Assembly (NCBI GenBank): GCA_024697625.1
Contig: JAILFJ010000060.1
Coordinates: 1 to 64,000, forward strand
From: Oscillospiraceae bacterium
Lineage (GTDB): Bacteria > Bacillota > Clostridia > Oscillospirales > Oscillospiraceae
Length of the DNA: 64,000 bases
Direction: 5' to 3'
Within the stretch, counting starts at the first letter, position 1; each line of letters starts with the position of its first letter. Below, piece by piece: positions 1 to 8,712 of this stretch. The translations under genes were made by a program, and so were the position numbers. Below the pieces are notes generated by a model that made no database searches, was not told where the DNA came from, and was given only the letters and a program-made list of their open reading frames with translations.

Positions 1-2
1 CG

Positions 3-665
3 CTTGACGCCCATCCCGAGATCGAATTCGTCCAGATCCAGCTGAACTATGCCGACTGGGAAAACCCTGTTGTAAGGTCGGGCAGGCTGTATGACATTCT
101 TCATCGGCGTCATATTCCCATGATCATCATGGAGCCTGTCAAAGGCGGCACCTTGGCAAAGCTGCCTCCCGAGCTGGAGGCAAAATACCGCGCGTTCCGT
201 CCGGACGCCTCCGCCGCTTCGTGGGCGCTGCGCTTCGTCGGTTCTCTTCCGGGCGTCATGACCATCCTGTCCGGCATGAGCGCGGAAGATCAGATGCTGG
301 ACAACATCCGGACCTTCTCGCATTTTGAGCCCCTGTCCGATGAGGAAAAAGCGCTCATCGACGAGGTCCGTTCCATCATGCTGGACAAACCGCTGATCGG
401 CTGCACATCCTGCCGCTACTGCACGCCCGGGTGTCCCAGGCACATTGCGATCCCTGATGTTTTCCGGGCCGTCAACACCATGACGCTCTACAACGATGTT
501 TTCCGTCCCAAAGCGTTCTACGCCGGGCTGCTCAGCCAGGGCTGCGGCAAAGCATCCGACTGCATCGCCTGCGGGCAGTGTGAAGGCGTCTGTCCGCAGC
601 ATCTGCCGATTATTGAGCTTTTGAAGGACGCCGCTGCCCGGTTCGATCAGGAAAATCAGCCTTAA
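3..665 (+). CDS. Aldo/keto reductase with C-terminal 4Fe-4S ferredoxin domain (5' end outside window)
   Basis: The reading frame is open from the window edge, so the N-terminal half of the barrel is missing. The visible part begins in the late TIM-barrel region (VQIQLNYADW, then IIMEPVKGG), typical of the ferredoxin-fused aldo/keto reductases of anaerobes. Two cysteine clusters follow: CTSCRYCTPGCP and CIACGQCEGVCP, each able to hold a 4Fe-4S centre. Such proteins are thought to couple NAD(P)H-dependent carbonyl chemistry to iron-sulfur electron transfer; the substrate cannot be told. It is followed after about 75 bases by an ABC exporter pair, with no sign of a shared function. Confidence 0.88.
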   Translation, partial: LDAHPEIEFVQIQLNYADWENPVVRSGRLYDILHRRHIPMIIMEPVKGGTLAKLPPELEAKYRAFRPDASAASWALRFVGSLPGVMTILSGMSAEDQMLDNIRTFSHFEPLSDEEKALIDEVRSIMLDKPLIGCTSCRYCTPGCPRHIAIPDVFRAVNTMTLYNDVFRPKAFYAGLLSQGCGKASDCIACGQCEGVCPQHLPIIELLKDAAARFDQENQP

Positions 666-740
666 CCGTCAGGAAGAGTCTGGTACGCGTCTCCGATCCG
701 GAAAGAACAAGAAACCTGTTTCCGATTTTGGTTTGTGCTT

Positions 741-2489
741 ATGAAGAGTTTGCTGAAACACCTGAAAAAATACTGGTTTCTCGCCCTGCTTGCCTCCGGC
801 TTCATGGTGGCGGAGGTCTATGTGGATCTCTATCAGCCGCGCATGATGCAGCACATCGTCGATGAGGGTATCCTGGGGATAAGCAGCGGCGGCGTTTCCA
901 ATCTTGATCTGGTCATCTCCACCGGTGTCCGGATGCTGCTGATTGTGATCCTCGGCGGTCTGTGCGGCATCGGTTCGGCGCTGTTTACCAACATTACCGG
1001 CCAGAACTACGGAAACGACATCCGCAAGGCCTGCTTTGAAAGGGTCATGCGCCTGAGCTTTGAGCAGACCGACCGCTTCTCCACCGGCTCGCTCATCACA
1101 CGCATCACAAACGACGTCACCCAGCTCCAGCAGCTCGTGATGCAGGTGATCCGCGGCTTTGTTCGCTGCCTGATGTTTTTCATCGGCGGCACGGCGGCGC
1201 TTTTGAGTCTCGACCTGAGCTTCGGTGTGATCGTGGCCTGTGCCTTCCCTCTTATTCTGATCGACATCATCTTTGTCGTCTGGCGCACCAATCCGCTCTT
1301 CACCGTTCTGCAGGAGAGCCTTGACCGCCTCAACAGCATCATTCAGGAGAATGTGGCGGGTATCCGTGTAGTCAAGGCCTTCGTTCAGGAAAAGCGTGAG
1401 GCCGAGCGCTTCGGCGAGGCAAACCGCCACCTCGTGGATACGCAGTTTACCGTGCAGGTCATGCTCTCGTTCCTGCGGCCGGTCATGAACATCGTGCTGA
1501 ACATTGCCGTTGTGGGCATTCTCTATGTGGGTTCGGTGCAGGTGAAGCAGGGGGACGTCGCCCCCGGCATGGTCATGGCCGCCATCACCTATATTTCGCA
1601 GATCCTCAACGGGATGATGATGCTGGCGATGATTTTCCAAACGCTCTCACGGGGCATGGCCTCGGCCAGACGTCTCGGCGAGGTACTGGATACCGAATCC
1701 TCCATCGTCCGTGACGAGACGCTCTCCCCCGCTGCCGGCGGCACAGCGGGTACGGTCAGTCTCCGGGGCGTGCGTTTTGCGTACGCCGCAAACGGCAAAA
1801 CCGTGCTGCATCACATTGATCTGGACATTGCCGCCGGCGAGACGCTGGCGATCATCGGCGCCACCGGCTGCGGCAAGACCACCCTGGTCAGTCTCATCCC
1901 CCGTTTCTATGACGCGGCTGCGGGCCGGGTTCTGGTTGACGGCACGGATGTCCGCGCCTGGGACCCTGCGGCCCTGCGGGAAAAGGTCACGGTATGCCTG
2001 CAGAAGAGCGAGCTGTTCTCCACCACCATCCGGGATAATATCGCCATCGGCAGACCCGGCGCCTCGCAGGCTGAGATTGAGGCTGCCGCCAGGGCAGCGC
2101 AGGCGGATGGTTTCATCCGGCAGCAGCCGCAGGGCTATGACACGCCGGTTGCCGAGCGCGGCATGAGTCTGTCCGGCGGGCAGCGTCAGCGCATCGCCAT
2201 CGCCCGCGCCCTGCTCAAGCGCAGTGAGATTCTGATTTTTGACGACTCCACCAGCGCCCTCGACCTCAAGACGGAAGCAAAGCTGTATGAAGCCCTCAGC
2301 CGGGATTACGCCGATGTGACCAAGATCATCATCGCCCAGCGTATTGCCTCGGTGCAGAACGCAGACCGCATCGTGGTGCTTGACGGCGGGACCATCGCCG
2401 CCTGCGGCAGCCATCGCGAGCTGATGGCATCGAGCCCCATCTACCGGGATATCTACGATTCCCAGCTGCGAGAGGAGGCGACGGCATGA
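741..2489 (+). CDS. ABC exporter half-transporter, subunit 1 (degenerate ATP site)
   Basis: Six-helix type IV exporter membrane domain (first ~320 residues) followed by an ATPase domain: Walker A GATGCGKTT near residue 373, signature LSGGQ near 476 and Walker B ILIFDDS near 500. The residue after the Walker B aspartate is Asp instead of the catalytic Glu, so this subunit supplies the non-hydrolysing site of a heterodimer. It overlaps the next gene by 4 bases (ATGA), so the two are translationally coupled. I chose ATG at 741; an in-frame GTG at 735 is possible, and neither has a clear Shine-Dalgarno sequence. Probable exporter of lipids, peptides or drugs; substrate unknown. Confidence 0.9.
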   Translation: MKSLLKHLKKYWFLALLASGFMVAEVYVDLYQPRMMQHIVDEGILGISSGGVSNLDLVISTGVRMLLIVILGGLCGIGSALFTNITGQNYGNDIRKACFERVMRLSFEQTDRFSTGSLITRITNDVTQLQQLVMQVIRGFVRCLMFFIGGTAALLSLDLSFGVIVACAFPLILIDIIFVVWRTNPLFTVLQESLDRLNSIIQENVAGIRVVKAFVQEKREAERFGEANRHLVDTQFTVQVMLSFLRPVMNIVLNIAVVGILYVGSVQVKQGDVAPGMVMAAITYISQILNGMMMLAMIFQTLSRGMASARRLGEVLDTESSIVRDETLSPAAGGTAGTVSLRGVRFAYAANGKTVLHHIDLDIAAGETLAIIGATGCGKTTLVSLIPRFYDAAAGRVLVDGTDVRAWDPAALREKVTVCLQKSELFSTTIRDNIAIGRPGASQAEIEAAARAAQADGFIRQQPQGYDTPVAERGMSLSGGQRQRIAIARALLKRSEILIFDDSTSALDLKTEAKLYEALSRDYADVTKIIIAQRIASVQNADRIVVLDGGTIAACGSHRELMASSPIYRDIYDSQLREEATA

Positions 2490-4300
2490 GCGGCAGTATC
2501 CAGTCCAGAGCAGCACAGCAGGGCTTTGGGCGGCGCGGCCCCGGCCTTGGTGCCCCCACGGAAAAGCCCAAAGCCGGGCGGCAGACGCTTCGCCGTCTGC
2601 TGGCTTACTTCCGGCCGGAGCTGAATTATGTCATCTACCTCGCACTCAGCGTCGTGCTCGGCGTCGCGGCCGGCGTCATCGCACCGCGCCTGCTGAGCAG
2701 CGCCGTCGATGATCTAGTGGCAAGGGACTTTCAGGCCATCCCGCCGATTCTCGGCATGATGCTCTGCGTGTATATTCTCAACGGCGTTGCCACGCTCCTG
2801 CAGGGCTTTCTGTCCGCACGCCTCGGTCAGCGGGTCATTTATCGGCTGCGTGCAGAGCTTTTCGGCAAGGTCATCTCGCTTCCCATCCCCTATCTGGACA
2901 ATCACTCGCACGGCGACCTCATGAGCCGCATGACCAACGACGCCGAAAACGTCTCCAACGTCATCAGTTCCTCGCTGTCTTCCCTGTTCTCCGGCGTGCT
3001 GATGCTTGTCGGCACGGTGGTCATGATGTTCAGCTACAGCGTCCCGCTGACGCTGCTGACCTGCGTGACGGTGCTGCTGTCGGTCCTCGTGACGCGTGTG
3101 ATGTCCGTGCTCATGCGGCGCTATTACCTCAAGCGGCAGGTGCTGCTGGGCCAGCTCAACGGCATCGTGGAGGAGAAGGTCAGCGCCGCAAAGACCGTCA
3201 CGGCCTATAATCTCCAGGATTCTACCATCCGCGACTTTGCCGAGACCAGCGATGCGCTGACCAAAACCGGCATCATTGCCGATGTGATCGGCAACGCCAT
3301 GGGGCCGCTGATGAACATGATCAACAACTTCTCCTTCGTGATCGTTGCGGCCTTCGGCGCGTGGTTTGCCCTCAGGGGGATGATCTCGGTGGGTGTGATC
3401 TCCGCCTTTATCATCTACTCCAAGCAGTTCAGCCGCCCCATCAACGAGCTTGCTCAGCTCTACGGTCAGATTCAGACCGCCGTCGCCGGCGCGGAGCGCA
3501 TCTTCTCCATCCTTGACGCTGAGAGCGAGGATAAGAGCGGTGACAGCGTACTGCCCATTGACGAGGGCATCATCGAGTTTAAGCATGTGAATTTCAGCTA
3601 TGTCCCCGGCAAACGGGTGATACACGACTTCAACCTCAAGGTCGAGGCGGGTAAAAAAATAGCGCTGGTCGGCTCTACCGGCTCCGGTAAAACCACCGTC
3701 GTCAATCTGCTGATACGTTTTTATGAGCTGGACAGCGGTACCATCACGGTCGACGGGGTGGATATCCGGAACATCTCCTGCGATGTGCTGCGCGACGCGG
3801 CAGGCATCGTTCTGCAGGACAGCGTTCTGTTCACCGACACCGTGCGCAACAATCTCAAATACGCCGACCGCAGCATCTCCGACAAAAAAATGATCGAGGC
3901 TGCCGAGAGTGCCAACTGTGACAAGGTGGTCGCTGCGCTGCCGGATGGCTATGATACGGTGCTGACCGCCGCGGGCGCGAATCTCTCGCAGGGGCAGCGC
4001 CAGCTTCTGACCATCGGGCGGGCCTTCCTCAGCTATCCGAAGATCCTGATTCTGGACGAGGCCACCTCCAGTGTGGACACCCGCACGGAGAAGCAGATCC
4101 AAAACGCCATGGTCAAGCTGATGAAAGACCGGACCAGCCTCATCATCGCCCACCGTCTCTCCACCATCCGCGACGCCGACGAGATCGTGGTCATGGAGCA
4201 GGGCCACATCATCGAGACCGGCACGCATGAAGAGCTGCTCAAAAAGAAGGGTGATTACTATCGCCTCTACATGACCCAGTTTGCCGGGCAGGAAACGTAA
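2486..4300 (+). CDS. ABC exporter half-transporter, subunit 2 (catalytic Walker B)
   Basis: Partner of the preceding half-transporter. After a ~40-residue hydrophilic start come the membrane helices, then an ATPase domain with Walker A GSTGSGKTT near residue 395, signature LSQGQ near 500 and Walker B ILILDEATSS near 522 with the normal catalytic Glu. The signature deviates from LSGGQ. In a heterodimer this altered signature faces the Walker motifs of subunit 1, so both defects fall in the same ATP site, as in TM287/288-like and BmrCD-like exporters. A strong bidirectional hairpin ends the pair 60 bases downstream. Confidence 0.9.
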   Translation: MSGSIQSRAAQQGFGRRGPGLGAPTEKPKAGRQTLRRLLAYFRPELNYVIYLALSVVLGVAAGVIAPRLLSSAVDDLVARDFQAIPPILGMMLCVYILNGVATLLQGFLSARLGQRVIYRLRAELFGKVISLPIPYLDNHSHGDLMSRMTNDAENVSNVISSSLSSLFSGVLMLVGTVVMMFSYSVPLTLLTCVTVLLSVLVTRVMSVLMRRYYLKRQVLLGQLNGIVEEKVSAAKTVTAYNLQDSTIRDFAETSDALTKTGIIADVIGNAMGPLMNMINNFSFVIVAAFGAWFALRGMISVGVISAFIIYSKQFSRPINELAQLYGQIQTAVAGAERIFSILDAESEDKSGDSVLPIDEGIIEFKHVNFSYVPGKRVIHDFNLKVEAGKKIALVGSTGSGKTTVVNLLIRFYELDSGTITVDGVDIRNISCDVLRDAAGIVLQDSVLFTDTVRNNLKYADRSISDKKMIEAAESANCDKVVAALPDGYDTVLTAAGANLSQGQRQLLTIGRAFLSYPKILILDEATSSVDTRTEKQIQNAMVKLMKDRTSLIIAHRLSTIRDADEIVVMEQGHIIETGTHEELLKKKGDYYRLYMTQFAGQET

Positions 4301-4360
4301 GGATGCTGAAGGATCCTGCCGCTGCGGCAGAGCGGGCCTGATGATGCCCCAAACAAAATC

Positions 4361-4398
4361 GCTCCGGGAGCCTTGGAAGACTCCCGGAGCTTATCTTT
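4361..4398. terminator. Bidirectional intrinsic terminator between convergent genes
   Basis: Perfect 10-bp inverted repeat (GCTCCGGGAG / CTCCCGGAGC) with a 10-base loop. It is followed by a T-rich run on the plus strand and by GATTTTGTTT on the minus strand. It lies between the exporter pair and the convergent phosphoesterase. Confidence 0.85.
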
Positions 4399-4434
4399 AC
4401 GCCGGCGGCCCGGCATTCCCGGGCTTTTGACCTT

Positions 4435-5532
4435 TCAGCCGTCCTGTGTCACATCGATGATGACATATTCGGATCTCGTCCCGGTTTTAAACAGAAGCTC
4501 CCAGTCAGAGATTCCGGATGTGACAATAAAGTCTGTCCCCTTTCTGTTCTCGTGCCCGTAGGTGCTGTCGAGAATATGAAAGAGCTCTCCCACATAGGTG
4601 ATCGGGATCAGCTGACCGCCGTGCGTATGCCCGGAAAGGACCAGGTCGGCAGCAGAATTCGCCTCATTTTCATAATCGTTTGGCTGGTGGTCAATCACGA
4701 TGATGTACTTGTCTGGTTCGATGCCGGAAAGCAGTTCTTCCATGCTCTTGCGGGTTCCGAAAGACCTGTCGCACCTGCCCGCGATATAAAACCGGCCGTC
4801 GACCGGTTCTGTATCGTCCTTCAGGACATGCACGCCGTTGTCACGCAGCGCCTTTTCCAGCTCCGATGCGGTATATTCGATACTTTCGGAATATCCTCTG
4901 TCATGATTTCCGTAGGCAAACCAGACGCCCAAAGGGACCTCTATCCCGCCCAGGGCCTGACAGGAACGGATCATGTCTTCCTTTCGCGTCCCGTCATCGA
5001 CAAAATCGCCCGCAACGATCAGAAGATCCGGGTGCTGCTGTTCAATGGCTCGCAGGTGCCCGGCAAATCCTTCTCCGTCAAAGGTCGTGCCGATATGGCT
5101 GTCTGCAATCAGGGCAATTCTCAGCGTTCCGAGTTCCTTGTCCGTTCTGAGCTGATAGTTCTTCTGCCAGACGTGGCTGCAGAGCACATATCCGGCGGCA
5201 AGGTAGACGACGGAAAATCCCAGAGCAAGCCATCCTTGCCAGTAGACATCGGATTTTTTCCCCGTCAGCCGTTCGGCGATCCGTATCACGATCCCGAACA
5301 GAAGGAAAAACGCCGCAATGTGAAGAAAGATGACAATGGCGTTGACAACCGAGGTGAGCATCGCGGTCAGCGCGAAGCAGACTGCAAGGATCCCGAACGA
5401 GAGGAGCCGTCCTGTCCATTTTCCGGATCCGGCGATTCGCTTTACCGCGTCGAATCGGCCCACACAGCCCACAAGATAGACGATGCTGGCGATCATCAGT
5501 GCGATGACGATACCGAAGATAAGCAGCCACAT
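4435..5532 (-). CDS. Membrane-anchored metallophosphoesterase
   Basis: 365 residues. Four hydrophobic stretches lie in the first ~120 residues, followed by a calcineurin-like phosphoesterase domain with the metal-binding motifs DSH (144-146), GDFVDD (175-180), GNHD (208-211) and GHTHGG near residue 300. The layout matches the YkuE/YpbG-like membrane phosphoesterases, some of which are proposed to act on phospholipids or peptidoglycan precursors; the actual substrate is unknown. ATG at 5532 is preceded by AAGGAGG at 9 bases. It has its own promoter about 140 bases upstream with a perfect palindrome over the -10 box, so it is probably repressed by an unidentified regulator. Confidence 0.9.
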   Translation of the reverse strand: MWLLIFGIVIALMIASIVYLVGCVGRFDAVKRIAGSGKWTGRLLSFGILAVCFALTAMLTSVVNAIVIFLHIAAFFLLFGIVIRIAERLTGKKSDVYWQGWLALGFSVVYLAAGYVLCSHVWQKNYQLRTDKELGTLRIALIADSHIGTTFDGEGFAGHLRAIEQQHPDLLIVAGDFVDDGTRKEDMIRSCQALGGIEVPLGVWFAYGNHDRGYSESIEYTASELEKALRDNGVHVLKDDTEPVDGRFYIAGRCDRSFGTRKSMEELLSGIEPDKYIIVIDHQPNDYENEANSAADLVLSGHTHGGQLIPITYVGELFHILDSTYGHENRKGTDFIVTSGISDWELLFKTGTRSEYVIIDVTQDG

Positions 5533-5659
5533 TGCGAGATCGCCTCCTTCCGTCCAGACTATGCTTCCTTTATGGCGGTCCCGTGCTGTTTTCAGGCAGG
5601 GGCCGCGTTCAGGGTTTTCTCTCTGAACTCATCAGGCGGATGACAGGCAGCAGACTCCC

Positions 5660-5679
5660 TATAGTTTTGAAAAACTATA
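5660..5679. promoter_or_regulatory. Candidate operator: perfect 20-bp palindrome over the -10 box
   Basis: TATAGTTTT-GA-AAAACTATA, two perfect 9-base arms. It covers the -10 element of the phosphoesterase promoter and the predicted start point. The shape is that of a dimeric repressor site. The binding protein is not identifiable here. Confidence 0.5.
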
Positions 5680-5702
5680 ACACAGAACGCGCAGGAAGAC
5701 AA
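5674..5702 (-). promoter_or_regulatory. Promoter of the phosphoesterase gene
   Basis: On the minus strand TTGTCT, 17 bases, TATAGT. This implies a leader of about 135 bases before the ATG at 5532. Confidence 0.55.
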
Positions 5703-5754
5703 CAAAAACTCTCCACAGAATGAAAATGAAGCGAACCGGTCCTCAAAAACAAAA

Positions 5755-5777
5755 ACGCCAGACAGATTGTCTGGTGT
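5755..5777. other. Orphan hairpin upstream of the AbiE remnant
   Basis: ACGCCAGACA-GAT-TGTCTGGTGT, 10 pairs with one G-U on the plus strand. On the minus strand it is followed by two T-runs (GTTTTTGTTTTTG), like a terminator, yet no minus-strand gene ends here. It may be left over from a lost gene. Confidence 0.5.
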
Positions 5778-6438
5778 TTCAGCGATCAGTCCAGAAGATG
5801 TGCCCGGCAGCCGACCAGTTTTTCATTTCTGTCTTCAATCGATTTGCTTCTTCAGAAGCTTGAGTAAACATACACACAGTTGCACAATCGTGTATTGTAT
5901 AGATTACCTTTATGAATTGTCAGAAACTGCCAAGGACATAGTCGCCCTGATCCAGGAGTATTATCCGCTGGTGGAATTCCAGATATGGGAGCTGTATCAG
6001 ATGAATGAGTTTGTGAATCATATGCTGGCGAAGAATACCATTTTTATTGAGGTCGAAAACATGTTGGACGAAAGCATATTCAATCTGCTATTTGACCGAT
6101 ACCCCCATGTGCTTCACAACCCCAGTCCGAATGAATACTACAAGTATGCCGGCGATGAAACCATCATTGTCCGCAAGCTGATCTCTGAAGCTCCGCCTTC
6201 ATATGGGCAGTACCGGCAGGCATCACTTGAAAAGCTTCTTGTAGACCTGTTTGGCCGCGGAATCTCCGGCTCCATCCTATCTCGTTCGGAATACCGTGCT
6301 GTTTACGAGGATGCCTTTCAGAAGTACAACATCAATCAGGGTAAAATGTTCCGTTATGCCCGCCGCCGCGGCATTGAAAAAATCATCCGTGATTATATTC
6401 ATGAAGAAACACGCATTGTTCTGGAGGACGACAAATGA
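5767..6438 (+). pseudogene. Remnant of AbiEi-like antitoxin (DUF6577 family), N-terminus lost
   Basis: From about 5887 to the stop the frame reads like the C-terminal two thirds of the DUF6577 proteins that precede AbiEii-type nucleotidyltransferase toxins: VEFQIWELYQMNEFVNH, IFIEVENMLDES, IIVRKLISEAP, LEKLLVDLF and a basic MFRYARRRG tail. The N-terminal winged-helix DNA-binding domain is missing. The 120 open bases before it encode unrelated sequence, and no ATG or Shine-Dalgarno element sits at the start of the homologous part. The stop overlaps the next frame by ATGA, so the original operon joint survives. Family assignment is from recognised motifs; loss of function is inferred. Confidence 0.65.
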
Positions 6439-6641
6439 TCGACGAAAGAGTATACGAGCTTGATTACATCCGGGAACTGCAGAAGAAATATGTCTCCGAT
6501 CCGGGCATGATTGAGCGGGCCCTGTATGCATTCGGCCTGTTGGAAGCGATTAAACGTGTCGGAATGCCCTTCTACAGAAAGAAGGCGTTGAAAATGCTGA
6601 AAGAGTTCTATGAGAGCTTCTCTCACCGCGAAGGTAAATGA
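6435..6641 (+). pseudogene. Remnant of AbiEii-like nucleotidyltransferase toxin with internal deletion
   Basis: Only 68 residues remain. The first ~44 match the start of AbiEii/AbiGii toxin-family proteins (DPGMIERALYAFGLLEAIKR, then VGMPF). In intact members that segment runs straight into the FKGGT nucleotidyltransferase motif. Here the frame jumps after VGMPF to a lysine-rich tail and stops, so the GG/S and DxD catalytic motifs and about 250 residues are absent. The deletion kept the frame. It overlaps the antitoxin remnant by 4 bases, as in complete type IV pairs. Confidence 0.6.
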
Positions 6642-6660
6642 ATCTGAAAAATACAGAATG

Positions 6661-6697
6661 AGAACCGCTTCTGGAGAGAATGTCTGGAAGCGGTTCT
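6661..6697 (+). terminator. Intrinsic terminator-like hairpin after the AbiE remnant
   Basis: Perfect GAACCGCTTC / GAAGCGGTTC inverted repeat with a 15-base loop, extended by one A-T pair and followed by TTCATTGTT, 20 bases after the remnant's stop. Confidence 0.6.
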
Positions 6698-6852
6698 TCA
6701 TTGTTCACATTATCATGCAATTCTTATTAATACTCTGTTCAAAGCGATTAGCACTCTCGTCCAGGCACCCTGAGAAATCGGGGCGTCTTTAATTACGCAT
6801 TGGAAGAAGGGCTGCCGCGAATATCGTTGAGCAGCCCTTCCAAGATTTTTCT

Positions 6853-7686
6853 TCATGGCTCTTTTCTCTCCTTCTTTCGATAATATGCGAACATATATTG
6901 CTGATATACTCCGTTGTAGGGCGAATATTTGGTAAACGGATAGCCATTTGGGTATTCATTTGCAAGAATTCTTTTGATCCACACATCTTTTGGGAAAGCG
7001 TCCATGTGATGCAGGCCGAAGAGTGAAACACAACTCGCCACTTTCATTCCAACGCCATAGAGGGACATCAAAGCTTTGGTTGTCTGTTCCTCTTCCTTGT
7101 CCCGCAGCAGGTTCAAATCCAGGTATCCATTCTTCACAGCTAAGGCTGCTTCAAGAACGTATTTCCATCGATAACCAAGGCTGCACGCTCGCAGATCCTG
7201 TTCACTGCACTTAGTAATTGCCTCCGGTGTCGGGAATGCATAATATTCTCTCTCCCTACTGTCAGTTCTCCTTTCTCCGCATAGCTTTGACAGCATTTCT
7301 ACCGATCTCCGTATTGCCGGTATGTTTTTATTCTGCGATATAATGAAAGTGACCAGTATTTCCCATGGTTCCTGGCGCAAAATGCGGATTCCGCGCTCAT
7401 GCTCAGCGGCCAGCCATAGAAAGGGATCTTCGCCCTGATCAATCCGTGAGCGTATCCCTGCGTAGTTTTCCTGAAAGTCAAAATAATCCGTCCAGACAGC
7501 GGCGAATTCTTTTTCATCGCATGAAAAAGAATACCACTGTTCCTGAAGGGATTCCACATAGACACATCGTTTTCCGTGCAGAATCCGGTAACCGTCCTTA
7601 GCTATTTTCTCCCATCTGAAGCATTGCCCGCTGGAAGCAATCTTTTCAAGGTCATAATCATCTGTGATCCGTACGCTTATGCTCAT
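6853..7686 (-). CDS. ogg: 8-oxoguanine DNA glycosylase / AP lyase (Ogg family)
   Basis: 277 residues. The N-terminal part resembles the OGG-N domain (SGQCFRWEK near residue 20). It is followed by a helix-hairpin-helix GPD domain, LYGVGMKVASC (209-219) and AFPKDVW (230-236). Lys215 is the expected Schiff-base lysine and Asp234 the catalytic aspartate, so the enzyme should be active as a bifunctional glycosylase that removes 8-oxoguanine from DNA. It is the last gene of a long minus-strand run and overlaps the upstream HD-domain gene by ATGA. Confidence 0.88.
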   Translation of the reverse strand: MSISVRITDDYDLEKIASSGQCFRWEKIAKDGYRILHGKRCVYVESLQEQWYSFSCDEKEFAAVWTDYFDFQENYAGIRSRIDQGEDPFLWLAAEHERGIRILRQEPWEILVTFIISQNKNIPAIRRSVEMLSKLCGERRTDSREREYYAFPTPEAITKCSEQDLRACSLGYRWKYVLEAALAVKNGYLDLNLLRDKEEEQTTKALMSLYGVGMKVASCVSLFGLHHMDAFPKDVWIKRILANEYPNGYPFTKYSPYNGVYQQYMFAYYRKKERKEP

Positions 7687-8183
7687 TCTTCAGGTTCCAG
7701 GCAAAACACATTCCGAAGCAGATGTTTTCCGCTCTTGGTCTTCATGATTTTTCCCATGAAGTTTTTCAAATTTCCCCCACTATACTCATTCTCTGATGCG
7801 TTTGCGATGTAATCCGCCTCGATCAGGATCTGATAATCGATCCCATCGATATCATCGAATGTATGGTGATGCCCGATCAGAAAGGCAACCCTATCGATTT
7901 GTTCCTTCTCCATCCCGGAATCTGCCAGAAAATCTTTGACAAGTTTCTCTCCTTCTGCCTCCTGGTACTTTCCGTTGGTATTTCCATACTTTTCCCGGCA
8001 AAGCGGACAGGCAATATCGTGGGTAAGCGCAGCAACTTCAAGGATAAACTGAGTATCCGCATCCAATCCTTCCAATTCACCGATTGTCTTTGCGTAGGCC
8101 CACACACGGATCAAATGATCTATATCGTGGATATTACCTTTGGAGAATACAATCATCTTCTCCAGTATCTGAGATATGGTCAT
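7683..8183 (-). CDS. HD-domain phosphohydrolase
   Basis: 166 residues from the ATG that overlaps the stop of the upstream GIY-YIG gene (ATGA). The HD signature is visible: HDIDHLIRV at 19-27, LTHDIACP at 53-60 and a later GHHHTFDD. These are the metal ligands of small HD hydrolases acting on nucleotides or other phosphorylated metabolites. The exact substrate is unknown. An earlier in-frame start at 8234 would add 17 residues but lies deep in the upstream gene. Confidence 0.8.
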   Translation of the reverse strand: MTISQILEKMIVFSKGNIHDIDHLIRVWAYAKTIGELEGLDADTQFILEVAALTHDIACPLCREKYGNTNGKYQEAEGEKLVKDFLADSGMEKEQIDRVAFLIGHHHTFDDIDGIDYQILIEADYIANASENEYSGGNLKNFMGKIMKTKSGKHLLRNVFCLEPEE

Positions 8184-8419
8184 CGCTTTATCAACTCCAG
8201 TTTCTCTTCTCTGGTCATGTGCTTGATGTTCCACTCACGGCTCAGAGCATCGTGCCGGTTCTCATACTCCTCATAATACGTAAGCTCGACCGGTCTGCGT
8301 GATTTCGTATACTTTGCCCCTGTTCCGGCGTTATGTGCCGCAATCCTGTGTTTCAGATCTGTTGTCCAGCCGCAATATAGTGTATCGTCGGAGCATCTCA
8401 GAATGTAGACATAGTTCAT
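8180..8419 (-). CDS. GIY-YIG nuclease superfamily protein (UPF0213/YhbQ type)
   Basis: 79 residues, starting MNYVYILRC with LYCGWTTDL after it: the single-domain GIY-YIG endonuclease fold of the YhbQ/UPF0213 group, with the conserved HRIAAHN and EYENRHDALSREW segments containing Arg and Glu. Members have been linked to DNA repair or exchange. The start at 8419 is chosen because it makes a 4-base overlap with the preceding gene's stop, as at most joints of this operon. Confidence 0.85.
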   Translation of the reverse strand: MNYVYILRCSDDTLYCGWTTDLKHRIAAHNAGTGAKYTKSRRPVELTYYEEYENRHDALSREWNIKHMTREEKLELIKR

Positions 8420-8712
8420 GACATGTCGTCCCATGCGAACAATACACGCACATCAACGTTTTGTTTGGGCATCACAAACTGAAAAACATCTTCCTGCACA
8501 GCAGTAACCTCCGCTCCGCTGGCCGATACTTCGACCCAGCCGTCTGTAACACATTTCGTCTCAACGGTCACGGTTTCTCCAGCTTTTGCGGTCTTCGGAC
8601 AGGAGATTACAAGATCTGCGCCGCCTGCAATATTGATCCGATATCGATTGCCGCAGGCGCAGAGACTGAGTGCCAGAAGCAGAACAAGGAGTACAATCAG
8701 GCGCTGTTTCAC
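8416..8712 (-). CDS. Small lipoprotein of unknown function
   Basis: 98 residues from a GTG that overlaps the upstream stop (GTGA). Lys-Gln-Arg start, hydrophobic stretch and a lipobox LCAC, so it should be exported and lipidated. The mature part is a short beta-rich domain containing two VTVE/VSAS-type strands and no catalytic motif that I recognise. Confidence 0.7.
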   Translation of the reverse strand: MKQRLIVLLVLLLALSLCACGNRYRINIAGGADLVISCPKTAKAGETVTVETKCVTDGWVEVSASGAEVTAVQEDVFQFVMPKQNVDVRVLFAWDDMS

